From contig CATWQI010000002.1 of NCBI GenBank assembly GCA_958352885.1, positions 1-64,000 of the forward strand: a stretch of 64,000 bases of DNA. The letters run 5' to 3'. Under the pieces are notes generated by a model. It did not search any database. It was not told the origin of the DNA and saw only the letters and a list, made by a program, of their open reading frames with translations. The DNA comes from an uncultured Duncaniella sp. GTDB lineage: Bacteria; Bacteroidota; Bacteroidia; Bacteroidales; Muribaculaceae. How positions within the stretch are numbered: position 1 is the stretch's first letter; each line of letters begins with the position of its first letter. Made by a program: the position numbers and the translations under genes. Shown here piece by piece: positions 35,322 through 43,355 of this stretch.

Positions 35322-36122
35322 ATGACTCCTGACCGTCGAAATAAGCTTATAGCACTTGTATGCACAGTAGTGTTCCACATTGCGCTTGTTGTGTTATTGC
35401 TGTCGCTTTACCTGCACTATCCGGGGGCGGAGGATAACGAGCGTACGTGGCCTCCGGTCGATTCGTCGGAGGTACTGTTCGGTGGTGAGTATGTCATGAT
35501 AGGGGATAAGCCCGAACTCGCTGCGACCAACAGTGAGCCGGCTCCTGCCGAAGCTGAGGCAACCGAGGCTCCCGCACCGGAGGCAGAGGCTCTGGAAAAT
35601 GCCGGTGAACCTGCCGACCCGGCGCCGGTTATAAGTTCCGAGCGCCCGTCGCCGGCGAAAGTAGAGAAGAAGCCGGCGCCTGAAAAGACCGGACCCACCA
35701 AGGAGGAAAGGGAGGCGGCTGAAAGGGCTAAGAAAGAGCAGGAGACCCGTAATGCGATTGCCAATAAAGTGCAGTTCGGCAAGACCGGTACAGGAGGTTC
35801 TGGCAGCGGTAATGCCGGCAGTCCGAATGGTAATTCCACAGTTGGAGCTGTGAGCGGAAGTCCCGGTTTCAACCTTAAAGGTCGCTCGCTTGCGTCATGG
35901 CACACTCCGGCAAGTGCCCCCCTCGGCACGATTACCATCCGTGTCACCGTCAACCGTCAGGGAAAGGTGACAAGTGCGAGCTATATGTCCGGGACAGGAG
36001 CCGCCGCTGCTAATTCTGCGGCACGTAAGAGTTGTGAGAATGCAGCCATGCGCTCGCAGTTCTCGGTAGACAATAATGCCCCCGCCTCACAGACCGGCAC
36101 AATAACCTACCGGTTCCAGTAA
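35322..36122 (+). CDS. TonB/TolA-like energy transducer
   Basis: The 266-residue protein has an N-terminal membrane helix (about residues 9-30), a long periplasmic linker rich in Ala/Pro/Glu, a Lys/Glu helical part (about 120-145), a Gly/Ser/Asn stretch and a C-terminal TonB-like domain (about 180-266) ending in TGTITYRFQ. The start ATG 35322 is preferred to an in-frame TTG at 35313. The two-helix, short C-terminal domain leaves TonB versus TolA open; no Pal, TolB or second TonB gene is near. Confidence 0.8.
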   Translation: MTPDRRNKLIALVCTVVFHIALVVLLLSLYLHYPGAEDNERTWPPVDSSEVLFGGEYVMIGDKPELAATNSEPAPAEAEATEAPAPEAEALENAGEPADPAPVISSERPSPAKVEKKPAPEKTGPTKEEREAAERAKKEQETRNAIANKVQFGKTGTGGSGSGNAGSPNGNSTVGAVSGSPGFNLKGRSLASWHTPASAPLGTITIRVTVNRQGKVTSASYMSGTGAAAANSAARKSCENAAMRSQFSVDNNAPASQTGTITYRFQ

Positions 36123-36438
36123 CAAGTTGATACTGTTTTCGTCTTGTTGCGCAATTTAAGAGTTAGAGATGTGGTTTTGGTATGATGAATAGACGGTAAA
36201 TTACCCCTTCATATTTTTAATTGTAATAGAATTAGATTGCTTTTGGGGCGTAAAGGATATGAATTAGGTCTGTTTCTGTTATTGTTTTGTCGTGAAATTG
36301 GGTATAATTTGCTTTGATTTTATTAATTTGTGTGATGAATCACACTTGGAAGCGTGCAAGGATATTGGTGTCGATAAGCATACAGCCTCATATCAAAAAG
36401 AGGGTAACTCTGCAACATCTACTTATGTCTGCCATATT
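36123..36438. other. A+T-rich intergenic boundary of the accessory operon
   Basis: Between the TonB-like gene and the last gene of the leftward accessory operon. Short rightward frames open from 36292 and 36314 but run antisense into the Cys-motif gene and show no recognisable features. No integrase, attachment-site repeat or terminator was seen. Confidence 0.4.
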
Positions 36439-36702
36439 CTACATTACATTTGTTTTATCACTTATATTGTTGTGGGATTCATACTCCTCCAAGTCTTCAG
36501 GAGTTATGAATACTGGATACCCATGTGATTCTTTCAGCTTTAGCTGCATAAATAACCATTCCAGCTCTTTGTCACATTGAGTACAAGTACCATTACAATC
36601 TACATTATTTGAACAAGGATATGGTTCATAATTAATTTCATTTATATCCGCTATCCTCTGACGAATGCCCTTTAGTATTTTGCATTTGCTCCTACCATCC
36701 AT
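36439..36702 (-). CDS. Small Cys-motif protein, radical SAM neighbour
   Basis: The 87-residue protein has cysteines at 7, 30, 36, 40 and 43; the last four (C-x5-C-x3-C-x2-C, with CNGTC) look like a zinc or Fe-S knuckle followed by a charged helix (DKELEWLFMQLK). No signal peptide. Its ATG overlaps the stop of the radical SAM gene (TAATG), so the two are coupled. From memory, short proteins with a CxGTCxxC motif occur beside radical SAM genes in gut Bacteroidales, but I know of no function. It could be the enzyme's substrate, a cofactor-binding partner or a regulator. Confidence 0.75.
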   Translation of the reverse strand: MDGRSKCKILKGIRQRIADINEINYEPYPCSNNVDCNGTCTQCDKELEWLFMQLKLKESHGYPVFITPEDLEEYESHNNISDKTNVM

Positions 36703-37310
36703 TATATTACCTTGTAAGAAAATTTATCAAAACGAGAATATCCTATTTGCTCAAGCTTGTGATAGCTACTACGAACATCGGGTTCTGTATTAAACCCTCT
36801 AATAGATGGTAAACGTATAAGAACTCTTTCCGCAAGGCCTAAATCCACAATCTTTTTTAGATTGTCTACAACAATTGCATTATCTTTACTTGTATAGCGG
36901 TTATAAATGGATGGATTCATGTCTTTGATATCAACAATCCATTCGTCAACGTAATCAATTAAGTTGCACCATTCTTCGTAAGGAACGTTTAGAGATGTTT
37001 CTATTGTTGTATGCCAGTTCTTAGCACCGAGGTCCAACACATCTTGTATAAAAGGAGCTTGAAGCAATGGCTCTCCACCACCAAAAGTTAATCCACCTCC
37101 AGTAGCAGCAAAGTACAATTGGTCTATTTTGATGCTATTGTATAGCTCAATAGTTGATACTTCGGAGCTTGAATCAATTACATGACATTTGCTGTTTATG
37201 CAATACTTGCAGTTGAGTGGACAGTTATAGAAAGCGACAAGTGTAGTTATACCTTGACCATCTGTGCCCATTCGCAAACGGTCAACTCCCATAATATTAG
37301 CAGTCCTCAT
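36702..37310 (-). CDS. Radical SAM enzyme, PflA/NrdG-like activase family
   Basis: The 202-residue protein has the radical SAM cluster motif CPLNCKYC (Cys 30, 34, 37), a GGE-type SAM-binding motif (TFGGGEPLLQ, about residues 76-85) and ends without extra cluster domains. The size and layout fit glycyl-radical activating enzymes or small radical SAM modifiers. No pyruvate-formate-lyase or class III ribonucleotide reductase gene is near, so a glycyl-radical partner is not apparent. The start overlaps the end of the 1249-residue gene by 14 bases and the stop overlaps the Cys-motif gene. Confidence 0.85.
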   Translation of the reverse strand: MRTANIMGVDRLRMGTDGQGITTLVAFYNCPLNCKYCINSKCHVIDSSSEVSTIELYNSIKIDQLYFAATGGGLTFGGGEPLLQAPFIQDVLDLGAKNWHTTIETSLNVPYEEWCNLIDYVDEWIVDIKDMNPSIYNRYTSKDNAIVVDNLKKIVDLGLAERVLIRLPSIRGFNTEPDVRSSYHKLEQIGYSRFDKFSYKVI

Positions 37311-40300
37311 CGTTTTCTAAAATTTGAAATCTCCTATCCATTTCACGTTTGTTCCATTCAAGATAATATGGCTTAAATGTATATTTGTTCTTTGTGGATT
37401 TAGGAACAACTACTGTAATGCACTTGAATGATTCCACATTAGGTTCATAGTTCACATCTTCTATTAATGGCATAAAGCTCCCCATTAATGCACTATTCGA
37501 ATGGTATGCAGATGGGAAATGTTCATAATCTTTATATTCAATTATTGATTCTGAAACATTTGTAGCTAATCCTTTTAATACTATTTTTTCTAAGGAAACA
37601 CATTCACCAAATGCAGCGCTATTTACCTCTTTTACTGACTCTGGAATGGATATACCACATAATTTTCTGCATCCATAGAAAGCTCCAGTTCCGATATATT
37701 CTAACCTATCAGACAATTTTATATTTATTAAATTCTGCGAATTATAGAACGCATATTCTGGCAATGAAATAATCTCATTAGATAAAACAACTTCTGCAAC
37801 TTTAGATTCGTAAAATGCCAATGGAGAGATTGATTTAATATCTTTTAACACAAAAGAAGAGCTATCACCATATATACATTCTAAGTTTTTGGTTTTCGTG
37901 TTTATAAGCATTCCACCCTCGGCTTTATATAAGCTATCTCGTTTTGTTATAATATTAACAACGTTATCAAATGGTCTCGTTCCCAAACTAGTTAAAGACG
38001 ACGGAAGGCGAACCTCATTTATTGCACACCCATAAAAGCAGAAATCTCCGATAGATTTAACAGAGACCCCAAAGTTAATACGCTTTAGATTGCTACAATA
38101 TGCAAAAGCGTGATTTCCTATTGTTTCAAGCGGATCTGGTAAGTCAATATTTTGCAACTCATCATTTGAATTAAACGCATCATCCATTATTGAAACTAAG
38201 CATGAGGGAAAATGAACATACTTTAAGTTACACCCCTCAAATGTATTAGGTTCTATGGTTTTAATGGAACCTAATGACCATATTTCCTCAAGTGCTTCAC
38301 ATCCCCAGAAAGCAGATTCTCCAATAAATTTCACACTCTTTGGCAAGTCTAATGATTTAAGTGAATAGCAATCCTCGAATGCCTCGTATCCAATAGATTC
38401 AACGCCATGCGGAACAAAAATTGTTTCAAGATTTCTTGAATTTGAGAAACATCCATTAGCAATATGTATAACATGATTAGGTAGTGCGAATTGCTTTTGT
38501 TTACCCCAATATACAACTATCGTACGACCATCTTTTGTATATAGGGCGTCCTCATTAACAATATAGAATGGGGATTGATTCTTTATTGCGATTTTATTAT
38601 CATGGTAGTATGGGTCGCTTGCGAAAGGATTATCTCCTATTGCAACAACTGAGGATGGTATTAGTAATCGCTCAATACATTGATTGACAAAAGCTCCGTC
38701 ACAAATAATACGAGTTCCTTTGCGTATATTGTAAGATTTGCAATGAACAAAGCTACATGATAAGACCTTCTTACCATCCTGAGAATACAGTACGCCGTAG
38801 TCATCCTTCACTCCTGTTGCCATATCTTCTTTCGTGGCTTCTGTAGAGATTGAATCTATACGTCGCAATTTAATAAGTGATTCTATGAAACCATTAGCAG
38901 CAGACTTTTCGTACCACATCATCGCCAGAGACCAATCTTTCGGTACAAATACTCCATAAGCATAACATTTTGCCAACAAATACTGATATAATGCATCTCC
39001 ATCATTTGCTTTATGCATAATAAAATCAAAGAGTTTTTCAATGTCAACTATATCTTCTTTATCAAGTGTAGATTTGACAAACCAAAAGAGAGCCTTTTCA
39101 TAATTCCTTGATGTCCCGTATCCTTTGAAGTACCATTCCGCCAACTTACCGCATGCTACAGAATTTCCACCCTCAGCAGCCTTCTCTTTCCAGAACAATG
39201 CTTGTTGTGGATTTATTACGGTTCCGGTGCCTTTCTGATAACATACTGAGACATTATTTGCGGCCATTATGCCTCCCGCTTCTGCGGCCTTCAAATAAAG
39301 AGAAAAGGCTTTTTCTTCATTCTTTTCAACTCCATTGCCGTTTTCGTAGCAGACAGCCAAGTTGTTCATAGCAGATGAAGAACCATGGTCAGCAGCAATA
39401 CTGTACCACTTTACTGCGTCAACATAGTTTTTTTCTATGCCATCTCCATTTGCATACGACAATGCTACATAAAACGCTGCATCGTAATCTCCACTTTCAG
39501 CAGCAATCAAATACCATTTGAAAGATTCTTTTTGATTCTTCGATACACCCAGAATTCCATTTTTGTATATTTCTGCAAGTTTTTTCTGGGCTTTGATGCT
39601 AGAATTCTTTGCTGCAGATTCATAGTTCTTTATGGCCAAGGTGTTAGATTGTTTTATCTCGCCTTTCGTGAAACCCTTTTCATAGAAACGAGCCAAAAGC
39701 AAGCAAGCTGGTGCAATACCATCCTTTGCCGCAGACATTATATTCTTAACACCTACGATAATGTCCTTGTTGCAGTATTTGCCTTGTAGGAGATAAGTCC
39801 CATAAAAACGTTTAGCTCTAGTATTCCCAAGTTCTGCAGCAATTCTGAAATTTTCAAAAGCTGCCTCATGGTGTCCTGCTTTCTTTTCTATTTCGCCAAG
39901 ACTTAGATAATAAAGAGGAGCATCACATTCTTTTATCTTATTTATGATTTCTATGGCTAAAGACCTATTTTTCTCAACTCCACAACCTCTTGCATACATC
40001 AATGCCAAATTCCTGACAGCTCGTGAAAATCCACATTCTGCCGCTAATTTAAACCATGCAAACGCTTCTTCATTGCATTTTTCTACTAAAATGCCTGTGG
40101 TATAGAATAGTCCCATAACATTCATACATTCAGCATCTCCATTCTCAGCACAAATCCTAACTTCATCAAAAATTGCTTTGGTTAATTCTTTGTTACGTCT
40201 GAGTGTGACATCATCAAAGAATTCTTTTGCCTTTCTATGAACCTCTTCTACATTGAGAGCTGCCAATTTGCTATTTCTCGTACTGCACAACATGGCGCAA

Positions 40301-41046
40301 CATGTCCAGTCTTTGTCTTCTCTCAACTGTTGTTTGTCAAGACATTTTCTAAAATAGCAATCTATCCCTAAAAAATCAACAAACTCCGTAAGGCGACCTA
40401 TACGCTTTGCGTTCTGCATTGGAGAAACAATCACAAAATCATTGTCGCCTTGGCACGATGACTTAATTTTATAAGCCAATGGCGCAATATCATATGATTC
40501 TACATCTAAAATATTGGAAAAAAGATGAAGAGTTGGACAATCTGTGTCTATTCGAATGTCATTTTCTAATAGTTCGTCAAAGCCTTTTTGAATTGCTGTT
40601 ATTGTTGCCTCAGGGAAGAAACAATTACAAAGTAGTTCTGCTCTTGATAATGCCAATGCAGAAGGCTCTATTAAAGTGATGGAGCGGACTTCTTGTTGTA
40701 AATTGTAATCGTTTATAAAGTCATGATAGCACATTGTAGCTAAGCCCTGACCACATCCATAATCAACGATATTTATCTTCCCTGCGGATTTTATGTATGG
40801 ACTTAATTGTTTGAAAGCATACATCAATTTCTCTGCGTGCATTTGACCATAAGAATAGAAATACATCTGTAATAATGGTTCAGTATCAAGCAATTCTACA
40901 CCACGATTCAATTGATCAAACAAATCATCAATTAAGTCAGATGGGAGTTTTTGAATGAAGTCGCAAGAAATATTGCGAACCTTCTCAAATGAAGGCTCAG
41001 CCATATGCTCTACTATGTATGCAAATGTAGTTTTAGATTCTTTCAT
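37297..41046 (-). CDS. Methyltransferase-like / Sel1 repeat / BspA-type LRR fusion protein
   Basis: A 1249-residue protein in three parts. Residues about 60-260 resemble a class I SAM-dependent methyltransferase (motif I VDYGCGQG at 94-101, acidic strand-2 residue in ITLIEPS). About 300-740 are Sel1-like repeats (GDYDAAFYVALSYANGDGIEKN-type units, roughly ten). About 745-1160 are LRR_5/BspA-type repeats (IGESAFWGCEAL, IGNHAFAYCSNL, IGTGAFYGCRKL). BspA-type repeats are usually on exported proteins, but this one has no signal peptide and is probably cytoplasmic. The start overlaps the DUF1848 stop (ATGA). The repeat arrays probably bind proteins or peptides; the function is unknown. Confidence 0.85.
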   Translation of the reverse strand: MKESKTTFAYIVEHMAEPSFEKVRNISCDFIQKLPSDLIDDLFDQLNRGVELLDTEPLLQMYFYSYGQMHAEKLMYAFKQLSPYIKSAGKINIVDYGCGQGLATMCYHDFINDYNLQQEVRSITLIEPSALALSRAELLCNCFFPEATITAIQKGFDELLENDIRIDTDCPTLHLFSNILDVESYDIAPLAYKIKSSCQGDNDFVIVSPMQNAKRIGRLTEFVDFLGIDCYFRKCLDKQQLREDKDWTCCAMLCSTRNSKLAALNVEEVHRKAKEFFDDVTLRRNKELTKAIFDEVRICAENGDAECMNVMGLFYTTGILVEKCNEEAFAWFKLAAECGFSRAVRNLALMYARGCGVEKNRSLAIEIINKIKECDAPLYYLSLGEIEKKAGHHEAAFENFRIAAELGNTRAKRFYGTYLLQGKYCNKDIIVGVKNIMSAAKDGIAPACLLLARFYEKGFTKGEIKQSNTLAIKNYESAAKNSSIKAQKKLAEIYKNGILGVSKNQKESFKWYLIAAESGDYDAAFYVALSYANGDGIEKNYVDAVKWYSIAADHGSSSAMNNLAVCYENGNGVEKNEEKAFSLYLKAAEAGGIMAANNVSVCYQKGTGTVINPQQALFWKEKAAEGGNSVACGKLAEWYFKGYGTSRNYEKALFWFVKSTLDKEDIVDIEKLFDFIMHKANDGDALYQYLLAKCYAYGVFVPKDWSLAMMWYEKSAANGFIESLIKLRRIDSISTEATKEDMATGVKDDYGVLYSQDGKKVLSCSFVHCKSYNIRKGTRIICDGAFVNQCIERLLIPSSVVAIGDNPFASDPYYHDNKIAIKNQSPFYIVNEDALYTKDGRTIVVYWGKQKQFALPNHVIHIANGCFSNSRNLETIFVPHGVESIGYEAFEDCYSLKSLDLPKSVKFIGESAFWGCEALEEIWSLGSIKTIEPNTFEGCNLKYVHFPSCLVSIMDDAFNSNDELQNIDLPDPLETIGNHAFAYCSNLKRINFGVSVKSIGDFCFYGCAINEVRLPSSLTSLGTRPFDNVVNIITKRDSLYKAEGGMLINTKTKNLECIYGDSSSFVLKDIKSISPLAFYESKVAEVVLSNEIISLPEYAFYNSQNLINIKLSDRLEYIGTGAFYGCRKLCGISIPESVKEVNSAAFGECVSLEKIVLKGLATNVSESIIEYKDYEHFPSAYHSNSALMGSFMPLIEDVNYEPNVESFKCITVVVPKSTKNKYTFKPYYLEWNKREMDRRFQILENDEDC

Positions 41047-42107
41047 CTTCCAGTTATTGTTTCACTCCAAGGCTTTTCTTTATGATATTTCCAATTCGCT
41101 ATTGCTAACTCCTTGCTGGCGTTGGCATAACAGTATTCGCACAGATGTGGGCAAGTGTTGTACTCGCCTATATCCTTAGCCGCCATACATCCACACAATT
41201 CACGTTGACCATAATCCTTCTTATGGTTACTGATGAAGTAATGATTCTGAGGAAGAATGATTGCTCCTTCAGGTATTTCAGCATCGCCAAAAAGTGAAGG
41301 TTGTGGTATTTCCTTAATCTTTACCTTCATAAACTTTATCAGCTCTGTGTCATTCCATGCAATCTTGGTGATGAGGTCTCCATCTATACAGCGGTTGTGC
41401 TCTATGCCATACTTGTTGATGTCAATCTTCTCACTACATGTCGCAAGTGTGTAGTTCCATCCACGTTCCTTATTAATATCAAATAGCTTATGTGCGAACT
41501 CTTCCATTTGAGCTTCAGTCCACTCGTGATACTTAATACCATTTCGTTCTAGATTAGTCTTTACCTTCTTATACAACTGGATATCAGCATAACTGAATAC
41601 AAGCTTTTCTGTAAAGCCTTTCAGCTGATCACCAATTTTCTGTACTTTGAGTAATAGAGCATCAATAGTTATATCATCAGTAAGTATCATCGGATCGAAA
41701 CGCCAAACTACCGAACCGATACCAAGACGGTCAACAAGCATTCTAAATGTTTCTATACGAGTGGCAATCGCAGGTACATTCTCAAGTTTTTCGTCCTCAT
41801 AGTCGTTCAGCGTATATTGAATGTAGCATTTTATCCTTTTTTTTTCAAGGATATGCAGATAGTCTAACAGAGGTCGTGGATTCTTTGACCAGAATACAAT
41901 AAACCGTGTCCTATCATACGACATATACGATTTTACACCATTAAACGGATTCACCCAAGCGGAATATCCTTTCTCTAAACGATTAAAGAACCAATCTGCA
42001 TAGAAGGCTGGTATGTCTGTGCTTCTGCTTGCAGACACAATAACAGGAGCTTGTGCTTTTATAAGCTCACCGTTAACATTTAATTCGGTATTAGGCCAAG
42101 TTGCCAT
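41043..42107 (-). CDS. DUF1848 protein (putative radical SAM-like Fe-S protein)
   Basis: The 354-residue protein starts near the family hallmark IVSASRSTDIPAFYADWF (about residues 23-40) and ends in a cysteine cluster C305, C307, C319, C323, C326 (CPHLCEYC). DUF1848 proteins look like TIM-barrel Fe-S proteins related to radical SAM or spore photoproduct lyase-type enzymes; no reaction is established to my knowledge. The middle part (WSKNPRPLLDYLHIL ... CYIQYTLNDYE) is typical. It is the second gene of the operon, 30 bases after the XRE regulator gene, and overlaps the fusion gene by 4 bases. Confidence 0.85.
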   Translation of the reverse strand: MATWPNTELNVNGELIKAQAPVIVSASRSTDIPAFYADWFFNRLEKGYSAWVNPFNGVKSYMSYDRTRFIVFWSKNPRPLLDYLHILEKKRIKCYIQYTLNDYEDEKLENVPAIATRIETFRMLVDRLGIGSVVWRFDPMILTDDITIDALLLKVQKIGDQLKGFTEKLVFSYADIQLYKKVKTNLERNGIKYHEWTEAQMEEFAHKLFDINKERGWNYTLATCSEKIDINKYGIEHNRCIDGDLITKIAWNDTELIKFMKVKIKEIPQPSLFGDAEIPEGAIILPQNHYFISNHKKDYGQRELCGCMAAKDIGEYNTCPHLCEYCYANASKELAIANWKYHKEKPWSETITGR

Positions 42108-42137
42108 GATGAAAAAAGATAGATCAAATTATTGCCT

Positions 42138-42350
42138 TCATACTTTTTGAATATTTACCGATATGATAAGTTCGCGAGGATTCATTTCAAGAATCTTCGC
42201 AATCTCCACAAGGGTCTCCAAGGATGGCTGCGTTTTGTTAGTACACCATTTCGACACAGTAGCTGGATCCTTTCTTAATTGCTCTGCCAACCATTTACTT
42301 GTTTTCTTGCGTTCAACAAGTGCTATTCTAATACGATTTATATCAGCCAT
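42138..42350 (-). CDS. XRE-family helix-turn-helix regulator
   Basis: The 70-residue protein starting at MADINRIRIALVERKKT is a minimal HTH_3 domain with the recognition region WLAEQLRKDPATVSKWCTNKTQPSLETL (split, about residues 17-45). A longer frame begins at 42434 but its added residues look like a hydrophobic leader without conservation, so ATG 42350 is used. First gene of the leftward accessory operon; such small XRE proteins usually repress their own operon. Confidence 0.85.
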   Translation of the reverse strand: MADINRIRIALVERKKTSKWLAEQLRKDPATVSKWCTNKTQPSLETLVEIAKILEMNPRELIISVNIQKV

Positions 42351-42526
42351 ATTTGCAATTGAATTATTTATCAAAGTAAAATTAGGAAATTTTACATTCA
42401 TAAACAAGCGTAAATACTCAAAAACTATATGCATCAGGCCAATTTATTTGCATCGCATTCAATTTGCGGCTATTTGAATCATATAAAGGCAAAGATTTTA
42501 AATGTACCGGGATTTTGGCTTGACCC

Positions 42527-42572
42527 GTTTAGGTTTGGTTCGGGCATTATATATGCCCGACTAAACCTAAAC
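42527..42572. repeat. 46-base near-perfect inverted repeat
   Basis: GTTTAGGTTT (42527-42536) and following bases pair with the mirrored arm ending CTAAACCTAAAC (42561-42572), giving about 20 pairs with one bulged T and a TATAT loop (42548-42552 region). No T run on either side, so it is not an obvious terminator. It sits between the accessory operon and tRNA-Leu. Confidence 0.75.
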
Positions 42573-42685
42573 TTATATATGGGGATGGCTGGGCAAAAAG
42601 AAAAAGGCGAGGCTGGTAGGCTTAGAAGGATGCTATGGTATATAAGGGCACTTTTGTACTTGTGTTATGCACAGGGAAAAGAATA

Positions 42686-42713
42686 AGACCGGCAATCTAT
42701 GTATTGTCGGTCT
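42686..42713 (-). terminator. Terminator downstream of tRNA-Leu
   Basis: An 11-bp stem, AGACCGGCAAT (42686-42696) with ATTGTCGGTCT (42703-42713) including one G-T pair, followed on the minus strand by TTATTCTTTT. It lies directly behind the 3' end of tRNA-Leu. Confidence 0.7.
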
Positions 42714-42720
42714 CATTCGG

Positions 42721-42804
42721 TGCTCGAAGCGGGACTCGAACCCGCACGGTCGCAATGACCAAAGGATTTTAAGTCCTTCGTGTCTACCATTCCACCATTC
42801 GAGC
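42721..42804 (-). tRNA. tRNA-Leu (anticodon TAA)
   Basis: On the minus strand the acceptor arm GCTCGAA pairs with TTCGAGC, followed by discriminator A. The anticodon stem-loop AGGACTTAAAATCCT exposes TAA. The long variable arm between anticodon and T-arm and the GGTTCGAGTCC T-arm fit a class II tRNA, 84 bases long. CCA is not encoded (ACCG follows). Confidence 0.95.
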
Positions 42805-42852
42805 ATCCTATCATAGGGGATGTCGTAAAATGCGGCTTGGCTTTTTACGGCG

Positions 42853-42884
42853 CAAAGTTAAGGCTTTTTTGTCAGATATACAAA
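42853..42884 (-). promoter_or_regulatory. Promoter of tRNA-Leu
   Basis: On the minus strand TTTG (42881-42884), exactly 20 bases, then TAACTTTG (42853-42860). It lies at the end of the small membrane-protein gene on the same strand. Confidence 0.75.
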
Positions 42885-42912
42885 CCCATTTTTATCCTGC
42901 GGGGCAGGATTC

Positions 42913-43116
42913 CTATTCAACAATCTCTCCGATTTCCTGTAAGACAAGCGCAAAAAAGAGAATTGCGCACAAAAGATTGTATCGTTTCCTGAGGGCTTTG
43001 TATTCTTTCAACAGCCCTTCCATATCGGATGCATCCGGCTTTTCAGGGTCGAAGAATTTCCACACAGATACGATTAGTCCTAAGGCAAACAGGATGAGAA
43101 AAATCCAGTTCTTCAT
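42913..43116 (-). CDS. Small two-helix membrane protein
   Basis: The 67-residue frame encodes a hydrophobic N-terminal helix (about residues 4-22), a charged middle (DPEKPDASDMEGLLKEYKALRKR split) and a second hydrophobic helix (about 48-63). The alternation fits a real two-span membrane protein with a short helical loop. It lies between tRNA-Arg and tRNA-Leu on the same strand, with no clear promoter of its own and no Shine-Dalgarno. No family recognised. Confidence 0.5.
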   Translation of the reverse strand: MKNWIFLILFALGLIVSVWKFFDPEKPDASDMEGLLKEYKALRKRYNLLCAILFFALVLQEIGEIVE

Positions 43117-43145
43117 TCAGAGGCTGATTGTGATAAGATAGTTGG

Positions 43146-43217
43146 TATTCCCGTAGGGAGTCGAACCCTAATCGTCGGAACCGGAATCCGATATTCTATC
43201 CATTGAACTACGGGAAC
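43146..43217 (-). tRNA. tRNA-Arg (anticodon CCG)
   Basis: On the minus strand GTTCCCG pairs with CGGGAAT, discriminator A. The anticodon stem-loop TCGGATTCCGGTTCCGA exposes CCG. The T-arm AGGGTTCGACTCCCT is intact; 72 bases. Confidence 0.95.
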
Positions 43218-43268
43218 ATTTCAATGCCTTCTATCTGTCAAAGATGCGTCGGCAAAGTTTAGTTGGTG

Positions 43269-43300
43269 CAAATTTAGACAAAATTTTGTACTTTTGCAAA
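43269..43300. promoter_or_regulatory. Interlocked divergent promoters of tRNA-Arg (-) and ung (+)
   Basis: Leftward: TTTG (minus, 43297-43300), 20 bases, TAAATTTG (43269-43276) for tRNA-Arg. Rightward: TACTTTTG (43289-43296) as -7 for ung. The ung -7 box lies inside the 20-base spacer of the tRNA promoter and touches its -33 box, so the two cannot be occupied together. Confidence 0.65.
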
Positions 43301-43355
43301 AATAACGCCACTTGGAATTAACAATATTTTTTAGAAACTGCCTCTGAATATAATT

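Noticed and set aside
36292..36580. Rightward short reading frames of 78 and 88 codons
   Set aside because: They run antisense into the Cys-motif gene, overlap each other in different frames and show no recognisable domain or promoter.
36123..42804. Accessory operon as a tRNA-Leu-integrated genomic island
   Set aside because: The tRNA 3' end faces the operon, but I found no integrase and no repeat of the tRNA end near 36.1-36.4 kb. Transfer remains possible from base composition, but not by this mechanism as far as visible.
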